Shown here: positions 8,887-17,893 of the stretch, in pieces | Numbering within the stretch: the stretch's first letter is position 1 | Layout: each line of letters starts with the position of its first letter | The notes under the pieces: model-generated | Seen by the model: only the letters and a program-made list of their open reading frames with translations | The model's database searches: none | What the model was told of the DNA's origin: nothing | Translations under genes and position numbers: made by a program | DNA from: Pelagibius sp028280305 | GTDB lineage: Bacteria > Pseudomonadota > Alphaproteobacteria > Kiloniellales > Kiloniellaceae | NCBI RefSeq assembly: GCF_965233615.1 | Contig: NZ_OZ247495.1 | DNA: 64,000 bases | Reading direction: 5' to 3' (one strand)

Positions 8887-9981
8887 TCAGGCGCCGCGCA
8901 GTTGGCTGTGCCAGACTCCCTCGCTTAAGGAAGCCCATTTGTCGTGCTTCTCCTTGAAGTCGAAGTAGGACTTCATCACCTTGGCGAAAACCGGATCTCC
9001 GCCGGCGAGTTCCTCATAGACGCCGTCCATCTCCTTGCGCAGGGCTGCGACGACGTCGAGCGGCAGCGTGCGCGTTTCGGTTCCGGAAGCGACCATCTCG
9101 TCGAGCGCTATGCCGTTCACCGCCTCGGCATGGCTGTGCATGGCAAGGTTGGATGAGGCGCAGGCGTGGTAGACGATATCTTTCAAATCCTGGGGCAGGC
9201 TCTCCCAGGCCGTCTTGTTGATGGCAAACTCGGTCACCGTGCAGGGCTCGTGCCAGCCGGTCGTGTAGTAGTACTTCGCCGCCTTGTTGAGACCGAGCAC
9301 CTGATCCTGGGCCGGGCCGACCCACTCCGCCGCATCGATCACGCCGCGCTCCAGTGCCGGAAAGATCTCTCCGCCTGGCAGCAGCCGGACATCGACACCC
9401 AACCGGGCATAGCCGCGCCCGGCCAGGCCCGGAATACGCATCTTGAGGCCATCAAGATCCGCGACCGAGTTGATTTCCTTGTTGAACCAGCCGGTCATCT
9501 GCACCCCGGTGTTGCCACAGGGAAAGGCCACCAGATTGAACGGCTCATAAACCTCATGCCACAGGTCGATGCCGCCGCCACTGTAGAACCAGGCGTTCTG
9601 CCCCTGCATCGACATACCGAAGGGAACAGCCCCAAAGAACTGAGCGGCCGGAACCTTGCCCGCACCGAAGTATGACACCCAGCCGTTACACTCGACGATG
9701 CCCTGAGAAGCGGCGTCGAAGCCTTCGAAAGCCGGTACCAATTCACCACCATGATAGATCTGGATGTCCAGTCTTCCGCCGGACATGGCACGAATGGTGT
9801 CGCAGAGCACCGACAGCGAGCCCGGCCCGGTGGAATACATGATCGCCCCCGGCGGAAAGGCCGTGGTCAGCTTCCATTCGTATTTTTCCTGAGCCCGGAC
9901 AACCGCGGGCGCTGCAACTGTGGTGGCCGCCGCTGCTGCGGTCGCCACCGTCCCCTTTTTCAGAAACTCCCGACGCTTCAT
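8887..9981 (-). CDS. TRAP transporter substrate-binding protein, 2-oxo-acid (TakP)-like
   Basis: 364 aa with a twin-arginine-like signal peptide (KRREFLKKG plus an Ala/Thr-rich core ending near AVVRAQ). Motifs such as IYHGGELVPAFEGFDA and the aromatic cluster YYYTTGWHEP match the TakP-like DctP branch that binds 2-oxo acids or lactate with a cation. It is the first gene of the TRAP operon, preceded by an AGAGGAG ribosome binding site and an AT-rich upstream region. The specific ligand is inference only. Confidence 0.88.
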   Translation of the reverse strand: MKRREFLKKGTVATAAAAATTVAAPAVVRAQEKYEWKLTTAFPPGAIMYSTGPGSLSVLCDTIRAMSGGRLDIQIYHGGELVPAFEGFDAASQGIVECNGWVSYFGAGKVPAAQFFGAVPFGMSMQGQNAWFYSGGGIDLWHEVYEPFNLVAFPCGNTGVQMTGWFNKEINSVADLDGLKMRIPGLAGRGYARLGVDVRLLPGGEIFPALERGVIDAAEWVGPAQDQVLGLNKAAKYYYTTGWHEPCTVTEFAINKTAWESLPQDLKDIVYHACASSNLAMHSHAEAVNGIALDEMVASGTETRTLPLDVVAALRKEMDGVYEELAGGDPVFAKVMKSYFDFKEKHDKWASLSEGVWHSQLRGA

Positions 9982-10393
9982 TGCGTGAGCACTCCTCTTG
10001 ATCTGTCACCACCTCTGAGTCTTTTCGGACGCTCCCTTTTATTTGTGTATTTATAATTATTTTGTATTCAGAGGATACTGCAGCAACAAATCCTACGAAC
10101 ATCAAGTTATTATCGTTCGCTCTTAAATAATAATTGGATTCGATATTGAAATGAGCAAATGACCATACTTTCATCGTTATTCGATGAATTCATGAGCAAA
10201 CGCCCGTGTTCTTTGGAAGCCCACCTACGAACCTTAAGGCGAAGATCGCCTCGGGGCTTCGCCCAGGGAAAGGCGGCGGGCACCAGAAGGCCCGATCACA
10301 TCTCAACTTGGCGGTTTCGAAGCGTGGCGCAGGTCGACGACTGGCGGAGCGACAGGAAACCTTCTCCGAAATCTTCTAAGCGAGCGGCGACGC
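9982..10393. other. Gene-free interval with an AT-rich core
   Basis: A stretch of 412 bases between the TRAP binding-protein gene and the HAD gene end. Bases 10040-10200 are strikingly AT-rich against the surrounding DNA and probably hold the TRAP operon promoter (minus strand). A 7-base inverted repeat (GGCGAAG/CTTCGCC, arms 10238-10244 and 10257-10263) lies to the right. A short plus-strand frame starting at 10159 begins in the AT-rich part and then runs into the antisense of the HAD gene; it shows no family resemblance and I do not call it. Confidence 0.5.
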
Positions 10394-11389
10394 CTATGGA
10401 CCCTGCTGAAGCTCGAAGGGATAGACGACCCGCCAGTCGCGCTCCATGTCCACGACGACCCAGCCGGCTTCCCCGGCCTGATCAAGAGCTTTGTCGAGCC
10501 GGCCGATGTGGCTGTCCCGATCATAGGCCCATTCCCGCTCGGCGTCGCTGTGGCGTACGATCAGGCCGAAACGCAGCCCGCCTCCGGTCGTGGCGTACTG
10601 CAACATCTCCAGATCGCCGTCAGAGTTGCCGAAAGCCGCCAGCGGACGCCGCCCTATGTGAAGACTGATGGCGACCGGCTTGCCGGCCTTGTCGTCGATG
10701 AAGTTCAGTTCCGGCAGCTTGCGGAGCGCAGTTCCGTCGGATGTTCGTGCGAATTCGGCCTTGATGCTTGAACCGATCACCTGTTCCGGCGGAATACCGT
10801 AAACCTCTTCCGCAAAAACACGGATGAAGTCGATCCCTCCCCCCGAGACAATGAAAGTCTTGAAGCCCTCGGCGCGCAGGTACCTCAGCAGTTCCAGCAT
10901 CGGCTGGTAGACCATCTCGTCATAGCGACGGTTGCTCCGCGGATGACGCGCCGTCGCGAGCCAGTCCCGGACGCTGGCTTTGAATTCCTCGATCGTCAGG
11001 CCCGCATGGCTGGCCATGACCACCTCCATAAGCCCGCCCTTGCCGCTGGCCAGAACCCCCTCCACATCGCCCTCCATAGCGGCTTTCAGGATTGGACTGC
11101 CCATCCATTCGGGGTGCCGCGACGCCAGCGCCTTCACCCGGTCGATGGCATAGATGAGCTGGAAGTACATGGGCTGTTCCGACCACAGCGTCCCGTCGTT
11201 GTCGAAGACGGCGACCCGCTCGTTGAACGGCACATAGTCACGACTATCTGGCTCAGTCACCCGTTCGACAAAGGAAAGGATTGCTGACTTTGCCTCGCCG
11301 TGATTCCACGACGGCAAAGGGTCGGCGGTCGCGAGCCCTGGAAGCACAACCACGTTGACGATCAGGATCAGCCCGCCAAGACGAGTCAT
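10394..11389 (-). CDS. Exported HAD-superfamily phosphatase
   Basis: 331 aa with an N-terminal signal peptide (MTRLGG then a Val/Leu core to about residue 26), so probably periplasmic. HAD motif I is FDNDGTLW with the two Asp nucleophile/acid residues, and motif IV resembles AFGNSDGDLEML. It looks like the phosphoserine-phosphatase-type branch. The ATG at 11389 is chosen because a TTGGAGG ribosome binding site sits just before it; the longer frame begins at a TTG inside that site. It is the gene downstream of the sulfatase on the same strand with a 31-base gap, which suggests a joint role in stripping phosphate or sulfate esters outside the cytoplasm. Confidence 0.82.
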   Translation of the reverse strand: MTRLGGLILIVNVVVLPGLATADPLPSWNHGEAKSAILSFVERVTEPDSRDYVPFNERVAVFDNDGTLWSEQPMYFQLIYAIDRVKALASRHPEWMGSPILKAAMEGDVEGVLASGKGGLMEVVMASHAGLTIEEFKASVRDWLATARHPRSNRRYDEMVYQPMLELLRYLRAEGFKTFIVSGGGIDFIRVFAEEVYGIPPEQVIGSSIKAEFARTSDGTALRKLPELNFIDDKAGKPVAISLHIGRRPLAAFGNSDGDLEMLQYATTGGGLRFGLIVRHSDAEREWAYDRDSHIGRLDKALDQAGEAGWVVVDMERDWRVVYPFELQQGP

Positions 11390-11420
11390 GAGCACCTCCA
11401 ACTCTGAAGGCCGGTCGCCC

Positions 11421-12989
11421 TTAGCGCGAACCCACGCCCTGCTGCAGTTTCTCCATCACCTGATCGATGCTGAAGCTGGCGGCCTCCTGCCGCGGCGGAA
11501 ACTCCTGGAAGGTCGACAGGAAGTTACCGACATAAGCCTGCGCCGGGACGATCAGGTAAACCCGGTCTATGAGCCAATCGTAGTAGGTGTTCGACGTCAA
11601 CTGTGCCCGCTCGTAGGGATCTCGCCGCAGATTGAAGATCAGGGGCACGCGCAGCGGCACAAAGGGTTCCGCCCAAGCCTGCAGCGTCGCCTCCACCCGC
11701 TGCTCCATGAAGATGAGCTTCCAGTCCTCATAACGCAGCGCGGTCAAATCGCCGTCGTCGGAGAAGTAGAAGATCTCATTGCGCGGCGACTCCTCACTCT
11801 CGCCGGTCAGATAAGGCAGGAAGTTGTAGCCGTCCAGGTGGGTTTTATACCGCCGCCCGATGGCTTCCACCTCTCCATCGAGAAGCTGCTGCTTGATGTC
11901 GGGCACGCCGGCCGCCGCCAGCAAGGTCGGCAGCCAATCCATGTGGTGCATGATTTCATTGGACACCCGTCCCGGCTCGATACGCCCGGGCCAGCGCACA
12001 ATAGCCGGAACCCGCCAGCCGCCTTCCCAGTTGGTGTTCTTTTCGCCGCGAAATGGTGTCATGGCAGCATCGGGCCAGGTGTTCATGTGCGGTCCATTAT
12101 CAGTGGAGTAGAAGATAATGGTGTTGTCGGCGATCCCCAGTTCGTCGATCTTGTCCAGCAGCTGTCCGACATGGCGGTCGTGCTCGACCATGCCGTCGGC
12201 ATATTCGTCCTGACCGGAAATACCGCGCAGTTCGTCCTTCACATGGGTGCGGAAGTGCATACGGGTGCCGTTCCACCAGAGAAAGAAGGGTGTGTCCGCC
12301 TCGGCCTGACGCTCCATGAAGTCAAGGGCACCGGCCACGGTTTCGTCGTCGACTGTTTCCATGCGTTTCCTGGTCAACGGGCCGGTGTCTTCGATATCTC
12401 CCCCGGCAAAAGACTTGATCACGCCGCGCGGGCCGAACCGTTCTTTGAAGCGCGGGTCCTTCGGATAATCCTCGTTTTCCGGCTCTTCTTCCGCATTGAG
12501 ATGATAGAGGTTGCCGAAAAACTCGTCGAAGCCGTGATTGGTCGGCAGATGCCTGTTCTGATCGCCCAGATGGTTCTTGCCGAACTGCCCGGTGGCATAA
12601 CCCTGCGCCTTTAGGAGACCGGCGATGGTCGGGTCCTCCACCTGCATGCCGAGTTCCGCACCGGGCAGGCCGACCTTGGAAAGCCCCGTCCGATAAACGC
12701 TTTGCCCTGTGATGAAGGAAGAACGCCCCGCCGTACAGGACTGTTCCCCGTAGTAGTCGGTGAACATCATGCCTTCGGCGGCAATACGATCGATGTTCGG
12801 CGTGCGATAGCCGACGACCCCGAAACCGTAGGCGCTGACGTTGGTGATGCCGATGTCGTCACCCCAGATGACAACGATGTTCGGTTTCTGGCTCTGGGCC
12901 TCGACCCCCGATGCAAGGCCGGCGATGAATAGAGCCGAGGCGGCGGCGAGGAAGACCGAAGAACGGCGGAGAGGAATCTGCATCAGCAT
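11421..12989 (-). CDS. Exported arylsulfatase-family sulfatase
   Basis: 522-residue type I sulfatase. After a signal peptide (residues 1-32, ending GVEAQS) come the calcium-ligand Asp pair in WGDDIG (D44, D45) and the formylglycine motif C85-T-A-G-R89 followed by SSFITGQ, the core in which Cys is converted to formylglycine. The start at 12989 is supported by a GGAG ribosome binding site 7 bases upstream; the frame extends further but without one. Sulfatases of this type release sulfate from aromatic or sugar sulfate esters. I see no formylglycine-generating enzyme gene nearby. It pairs with the HAD phosphatase downstream and is divergent from a multihaem cytochrome. Confidence 0.88.
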   Translation of the reverse strand: MLMQIPLRRSSVFLAAASALFIAGLASGVEAQSQKPNIVVIWGDDIGITNVSAYGFGVVGYRTPNIDRIAAEGMMFTDYYGEQSCTAGRSSFITGQSVYRTGLSKVGLPGAELGMQVEDPTIAGLLKAQGYATGQFGKNHLGDQNRHLPTNHGFDEFFGNLYHLNAEEEPENEDYPKDPRFKERFGPRGVIKSFAGGDIEDTGPLTRKRMETVDDETVAGALDFMERQAEADTPFFLWWNGTRMHFRTHVKDELRGISGQDEYADGMVEHDRHVGQLLDKIDELGIADNTIIFYSTDNGPHMNTWPDAAMTPFRGEKNTNWEGGWRVPAIVRWPGRIEPGRVSNEIMHHMDWLPTLLAAAGVPDIKQQLLDGEVEAIGRRYKTHLDGYNFLPYLTGESEESPRNEIFYFSDDGDLTALRYEDWKLIFMEQRVEATLQAWAEPFVPLRVPLIFNLRRDPYERAQLTSNTYYDWLIDRVYLIVPAQAYVGNFLSTFQEFPPRQEAASFSIDQVMEKLQQGVGSR

Positions 12990-13096
12990 CTCGTCACTCC
13001 TCACTTTTCGTTTTTGCTTACACGAAGCGTAGGACAATCCGCTCAATAAGGCTACAGTCATCAGGAGTGTTTTCTACCTAAAGAAGTGATCCTTTT

Positions 13097-15388
13097 GTGA
13101 CGCGCCCATTAGAAAACCCTGAAAAAAAGCGCTGGCTGATTGCATTGCTGGCGGGCCCCTCCTTCATCATCTTCCCCTTATGGGCGTGGCTGGCGCTGCC
13201 ACCTTCCCACAGCGCTGCACAGACCATTCCGCCTGCAGCGCAGGCCTCCGGCTATGTCACCACCGCCGTCTGCGCCGGTTGTCACGTCGAGCAACATGAC
13301 GCGTGGAAAGGCTCGCACCACGACTGGGCACTGAAGGAGGCGGATGAAAAATCCGTGTTCGGCGACTTCGACAGCGCAAGCTTCGAACAGCAGGGCGAAG
13401 TCTGGCGGTTCACCCGGCGAAACGGCAAGTTCATCGCCCGGTCCCGCAATGATGGCGGCGCCTGGGTCGACCACGAGGTGCTCTACAGCATCGGCGTTGC
13501 CCCGTTGCAGCAGTATCTGGTCATGCTCGACGACGGCCGCCTGCAGGCGCTGACGATTGCCTGGGATGTCGAGGCCGAGCAGTGGTTTCACCTCTACCCC
13601 GGCCCGCGGATCGCAGAGGACGACGGCCTGCACTGGACCCGAACCTTCAACAACTGGAACAGCCGCTGCGCCGACTGTCACTCGACCGGTTACGTGAAGG
13701 GCCTGGATCCGCGTGGCGGTACCTTTGATAGTCGTTGGAGCGACCTGAATGTCGGCTGTGAATCCTGTCACGGTCCCGGCGAAGCCCATGTCGCCTGGGC
13801 GCAGAACCCAGACGACAAGGCCGGCCGGGGCTTCACCGTTGCACCCGGCAATGAAGTCGAGGTCTGCGCAGCCTGCCATTCCCGGCGCCAGGCCCTAGGT
13901 GCGGAAAGCCGGCCCGCGGGCGCCCCCTTCCTGGATCACTTCGTCCCGGCCCTATTGCGCGAAGGGCTGTATCACGCCGACGGCCAGATCCTCGACGAGG
14001 TCTACGTCTACGGCTCGTTCCTCCAGAGCCGCATGCATGACAAGGGCGTCACCTGCAGCAACTGCCACGCCCCCCACACGGCGAGGCTGAAGGCCGAGGG
14101 CAATGCGCTCTGCACCGCCTGCCACAGTCCCGCCGGCAACGATGCCTTCCCGAGCCTGAGGAAGGCGGTCTACGACTCTCCGGATCATCACTTCCATGAA
14201 ACCGGCAGCGACGGCGCCGCCTGTGTGAACTGCCATATGGGCGAGCGCACCTACATGATTGTCGATCCGCGGCGGGACCACAGCTTTCGCGTGCCGCGGC
14301 CCGACCTATCTGTTGCCCTGGGCACTCCTAACACCTGTACCGCCTGCCACACGGACAAAGAGCCGGCCTGGGCAGCCGGCCAGTTGAAGCGCTGGTTTCC
14401 GGAAGGCCGAGGCGGCAGGCCACACTTCGCGGAGGCCATCGATGCCGGGCGGCGCGGCGGCGCAGGCGCCGAGGCCGCGCTGCTTTCTCTCGCGCTGAAC
14501 AGCGAGCAGCCGGCAATCGTCCGGGCGACGGCCCTGGATCTGTTGCGCCGCTTCGGCCCCGCTTCCGCGGATGCCGTGGTTTCTCTATTGAGCGATCCCA
14601 CACCTCTGCTGCGCCGCGGGGCCGCCCTGCTTCAGTCGAATGCAGCGGGAGATAAGAGAGTCGAGCGCCTTGTGCCGCTGCTTGCCGATCCGATCCGCGC
14701 GGTGCGGATTACCGCGGCTAGCCTTCTGGTCGACATCCCGCCTCTGGCTTTTCCCGCGCAGGCAGTGCTCCCTTACGATAAAGCCGTAGCAGAGTATCGC
14801 GCCAGCCTGCTGGCCAGCGCCGACTTGCCGGAAACCCAGATGAACCTGGCAGCGCTGGCACAGCGGACCGGGCACCCGCGGGCCGCTGAGGCGGCACTGA
14901 AACAGGCTCTCGCCCTGAACGGTCACTTTGAAGATGCCTGGTTGCGCCTCGGCGAACTGCAGCACAGCCGTTCCAGCAGCGCAGAGGCTGTCGAGACTTT
15001 CCGCCGGGGTCTGACCGCCCTTCCCGATTCTGGTCTCCTGCACAGATCTCTCGGCCTGTTGCGGATCGAACGCGGCGCTCTCAAAGAAGGAATCACAGCG
15101 CTGGAGCGCGCCGCCGACCTGCGCCCGGACGATGGCCGTCTGCGCTACAATCTCGCTCTGGCCCACGCCAGAGCGGGCCAGGCGGAGGCCGCCGAAAAGC
15201 GTGCTCGTGAAGCGCTTGCTATCGAACCCGAGAACCCTGAGTTCCTCTACAGCTTCGGCGTGCTGCTTATCGAACGGGGACGCATTAATGATGCGCGGGA
15301 GGTCGGACAACAACTGCTCCGCCTCCACCCGGACCGCCCCGAAGGCAGCGCGCTGATGGATGAAGTGGCGCGCCGCACCGCACCCTAG
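13097..15388 (+). CDS. Octaheme cytochrome c with HEAT-like and TPR repeats
   Basis: 763-residue protein anchored or exported by an N-terminal hydrophobic segment (residues 13-35). I count eight CxxCH haem-binding motifs in the first 430 residues (CAGCH, CADCH, CESCH, CAACH, CSNCH, CTACH, CVNCH, CTACH). HEAT-like repeats (about 440-550) and four or five TPR units (about 570-755) follow. The haem part resembles the cytochrome c554/NrfB-like multihaem class often fused to TPRs in marine bacteria. The start is GTG at 13097, 107 bases from the divergent sulfatase start, so the two may share a control region. Its redox partner is unknown. Confidence 0.85.
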   Translation: MTRPLENPEKKRWLIALLAGPSFIIFPLWAWLALPPSHSAAQTIPPAAQASGYVTTAVCAGCHVEQHDAWKGSHHDWALKEADEKSVFGDFDSASFEQQGEVWRFTRRNGKFIARSRNDGGAWVDHEVLYSIGVAPLQQYLVMLDDGRLQALTIAWDVEAEQWFHLYPGPRIAEDDGLHWTRTFNNWNSRCADCHSTGYVKGLDPRGGTFDSRWSDLNVGCESCHGPGEAHVAWAQNPDDKAGRGFTVAPGNEVEVCAACHSRRQALGAESRPAGAPFLDHFVPALLREGLYHADGQILDEVYVYGSFLQSRMHDKGVTCSNCHAPHTARLKAEGNALCTACHSPAGNDAFPSLRKAVYDSPDHHFHETGSDGAACVNCHMGERTYMIVDPRRDHSFRVPRPDLSVALGTPNTCTACHTDKEPAWAAGQLKRWFPEGRGGRPHFAEAIDAGRRGGAGAEAALLSLALNSEQPAIVRATALDLLRRFGPASADAVVSLLSDPTPLLRRGAALLQSNAAGDKRVERLVPLLADPIRAVRITAASLLVDIPPLAFPAQAVLPYDKAVAEYRASLLASADLPETQMNLAALAQRTGHPRAAEAALKQALALNGHFEDAWLRLGELQHSRSSSAEAVETFRRGLTALPDSGLLHRSLGLLRIERGALKEGITALERAADLRPDDGRLRYNLALAHARAGQAEAAEKRAREALAIEPENPEFLYSFGVLLIERGRINDAREVGQQLLRLHPDRPEGSALMDEVARRTAP

Positions 15389-15403
15389 GAACACCGGAAA
15401 GCG

Positions 15404-16417
15404 CTAGACGGTTCCTTCGACCCGCTGATCGATGGCACCAAAGATGCTGCGGCCCGCCGTATCCAGCATTTCGATCTTGACGCGGTCGCCGGGCTGCAGG
15501 AACCCAGTCTTCGCTTCGCCGTCCAGGATGGTCTCCACCATGCGGACTTCGGCGATGCAGGAGTAGCCGCGGCCACCGTCGGTGACGGGCTTGCCCGGTC
15601 CGCCAGAAGCATCGCGGTTGGAGACGGTGCCGGAGCCGATGATGCTGCCGGCCGCCAGCGGGCGCGACTTGGCGGCATGGGCGATGAGCTGGGGAAAGTC
15701 GAAGGTCATATCCTCCCCCGCCTTGGCCTTTCCAAAAGGCTCGCCGTTCAAATGCACCAACAGGGGCAGGCTGAGTTTGGCGCCGTCCCAGGCCTCGCCC
15801 AGCTCGTCCGGCGTTACCGCCACCGGTGAGAAGGCCGAGGAGGGTTTGGCCTGGAAAAAGCCGAAACCCTTGGCCAGTTCGCCGGGGATCAGGCCCCGCA
15901 GGCTGACGTCGTTCACCAGCATGATGAGGCGGATGGCCTTCGCCGCTGCTTCCGGCCCGGCGCCTTGAGGCAGATCGCCGACGATCACGCCAACCTCCGC
16001 CTCCAGGTCCAGTCCCCAGGCCGGATCGACGAAGGGAATGGGATCGCAGGGCCCGAGAAAGGAGTCGGATCCGCCCTGATACATCAAGGGATCGGTCCAG
16101 AAGGATTCCGGCATCTCTGCGCCGCGCGCCTTGCGCACCAGTTCGACGTGGTTCACATAGGCCGAGCCGTCGGCCCACTGATAGGCGCGCGGCAAGGGTG
16201 AGTGGCAGGCCGCCGGATCGAAGGCGAAGCTCTCCGCCGCCTCACCGCGTTCCAACGCCTCGGCCTCCGCCTGCAGCCCCGGCAGCAGCGCCTCCCAATC
16301 GTCCAGCGCCGCCTGCAGTGTCGTTGCCGTCGCGGCCTTTGCCGCCCGGGTGAGATCCCGGGAGACGATCAAGAGGCGCCCATCGCGGCTGCTGTCCTTC
16401 AAACTCGCAAACTTCAT
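15404..16417 (-). CDS. Fumarylacetoacetate hydrolase family protein
   Basis: 337 aa. Likely final step of tyrosine/homogentisate breakdown, splitting fumarylacetoacetate to fumarate and acetoacetate. The metal-binding core is visible in LDLEAEVGVIVGD and LIMLVNDVSLR, and the C-terminal half holds GSIIGSGTVSN and LQPGDRVKIEMLD. It belongs to the shorter bacterial branch, not the 420-residue mammalian type. It follows hmgA on the same strand with a 30-base gap, which is why I favour the homogentisate role. No maleylacetoacetate isomerase gene is seen between or beside them. Confidence 0.88.
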   Translation of the reverse strand: MKFASLKDSSRDGRLLIVSRDLTRAAKAATATTLQAALDDWEALLPGLQAEAEALERGEAAESFAFDPAACHSPLPRAYQWADGSAYVNHVELVRKARGAEMPESFWTDPLMYQGGSDSFLGPCDPIPFVDPAWGLDLEAEVGVIVGDLPQGAGPEAAAKAIRLIMLVNDVSLRGLIPGELAKGFGFFQAKPSSAFSPVAVTPDELGEAWDGAKLSLPLLVHLNGEPFGKAKAGEDMTFDFPQLIAHAAKSRPLAAGSIIGSGTVSNRDASGGPGKPVTDGGRGYSCIAEVRMVETILDGEAKTGFLQPGDRVKIEMLDTAGRSIFGAIDQRVEGTV

Positions 16418-16447
16418 GGTCTTTTCGATCCTAAACCTGAGGCCCGT

Positions 16448-17743
16448 TCAGGGCGTGCCATCGAAGTGCTTTTCCAGTCCCGACCAACAGTTCACGTAAT
16501 CGCGGTCAAAGGTTTCCAGCTTGGCGGCGTAATCCGTTACCTGCTGTGGCAGGCAAGTTTCGAACATGAAGGCCAGGGTGCCGCTCTGCTTTTCCGGCGC
16601 CAAAGCTTCGCTGCTCGCCTGGGCGAAGGCGTTGTGGTCGGGGCCGTGCGGCAGCATGGCATTGTGGAGGCTCATGCCGCCGGGCTGGAACCCATCCGGT
16701 TTGGCATCGTAGACACCGTAGATCAGGCCCATGAACTCCGACATGACATTGCGGTGGTACCAGGGCGGACGGAAGGTGTCCTCGGCGACCATCCAGCGCT
16801 CCGGAAAGATCACGAAGTCCACATTGGCGGTGCCCGGCGTTTCGGAAGGTGCGGTCAGCACCGTAAAGATCGAGGGGTCCGGATGATCGTAAAGCACGGC
16901 ATTCATCGGACAGAAACGTTTTAAATCATACTTGTAGGGCACGTAGTTGCCATGCCAGGCGACCACATCGAGGGGCGACTGGCCGATCGTACAGGTATGA
17001 AAGGCACCGCCCCACTTCACTGTCAGGCGCCCCTCTTCCTCCTTGTCCTCAAAGGCAGCCACCGGGCTTTCGAAGTCCCGCGGGTTGGCGAGACCGTTGG
17101 CCCCGATGGGCCCAAGATTGGGCAGGCTCAGACGCGCGCCGTAGTTCTCGCAGACATAGCCCCGCGCTGCGCCGTCAAGCAGTTCGACGCGAAACTTCAC
17201 GCCGCGCGGCAGCACGCAGATCTCGCCCGGCTGGGTCTCAATGATGCCGAACTCCGTCGCAAAGCGCAGACCGCCCTGCTGCGGCACCACGAGCAGCTCG
17301 CCATCGGCATTGTAGAAGTACTCCCGCTCCATTGAACGGGTGGCCAGGAAGAGATGCGCCGCCATGCCACTCTGGGTCAGCGCGTCGCCGGCGGTGGTCA
17401 TGCTCCGCATCCCGGTAACGAAGGTCAGCGCCTCGTCGGGGATCGGCGGCGGCCCCCAGCGCAGCGGGCCCAGTTCCATCTCACCGGGTGCGGAAGGCGC
17501 GCTTTGCCACTGCGGCAGGCCGATCCGCTCGAAGCGCCCCAGGTGTTTTACTGAGGGGCGGATGCGATAGAGCCAGGAGCGCGCGTTTTCGGCCCGCGGT
17601 GCAGTGAATGCGGTACCGCTCAGTTGCTCGGCATAAAGGCCGTAGGGGCAACGCTGCGGCGAGTTCCGCCCCACCGGCAAGGCTCCGGGCAGGGCTTCGC
17701 TCTGAAACTCATTGCCGAAGCCCGAGAGGTAGCTCAGCGCCAT
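16448..17743 (-). CDS. hmgA: Homogentisate 1,2-dioxygenase
   Basis: 431-residue cytoplasmic iron dioxygenase that opens the ring of homogentisate to maleylacetoacetate. Recognisable segments are the start YLSGFGNEFQSEALPGALP, the C-terminal iron-site region FRPPWYHRNVMSEFMGLIYG and GGMSLHNAMLPHGPDHNAF. The true start is the ATG at 17743 with AAGGAG just upstream, although the frame stays open much further into the neighbouring genes. It is divergent from a MarR regulator, with a perfect inverted repeat in the 150-base gap, so repression relieved by a pathway intermediate is likely. Confidence 0.96.
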   Translation of the reverse strand: MALSYLSGFGNEFQSEALPGALPVGRNSPQRCPYGLYAEQLSGTAFTAPRAENARSWLYRIRPSVKHLGRFERIGLPQWQSAPSAPGEMELGPLRWGPPPIPDEALTFVTGMRSMTTAGDALTQSGMAAHLFLATRSMEREYFYNADGELLVVPQQGGLRFATEFGIIETQPGEICVLPRGVKFRVELLDGAARGYVCENYGARLSLPNLGPIGANGLANPRDFESPVAAFEDKEEEGRLTVKWGGAFHTCTIGQSPLDVVAWHGNYVPYKYDLKRFCPMNAVLYDHPDPSIFTVLTAPSETPGTANVDFVIFPERWMVAEDTFRPPWYHRNVMSEFMGLIYGVYDAKPDGFQPGGMSLHNAMLPHGPDHNAFAQASSEALAPEKQSGTLAFMFETCLPQQVTDYAAKLETFDRDYVNCWSGLEKHFDGTP

Positions 17744-17817
17744 GAAACACTCCTTATTGTCCGCCTGGTCGCCCAAGCCGCAGATTTTGGGAATCCTTGC
17801 GATCCCCGGCCCCTTTG

Positions 17818-17841
17818 TGATAGTTGCAAACGTAACTATCA
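17818..17841. promoter_or_regulatory. Candidate MarR operator between hmgA and the marR gene
   Basis: Perfect 8-base inverted repeat TGATAGTT/AACTATCA with an 8-base spacer, centred about 80 bases from the hmgA start and 60 from the regulator start. Its position in a divergent MarR-target intergenic region and its size fit a dimeric MarR site. The core AGTT-N8-AACT recurs at 18423-18454. Confidence 0.7.
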
Positions 17842-17893
17842 AGCAAGGCCTGCAAATCCCTGATGTTGCAGTGCCGATAAGGAAATCTGGGCT

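Noticed and set aside
10159..10393. Small plus-strand gene or mobile-element relic left of the HAD gene
   Set aside because: The frame has no ribosome binding site I trust, Arg/Ser-rich shadow-like composition and no terminal repeats; nothing resembles a transposase.
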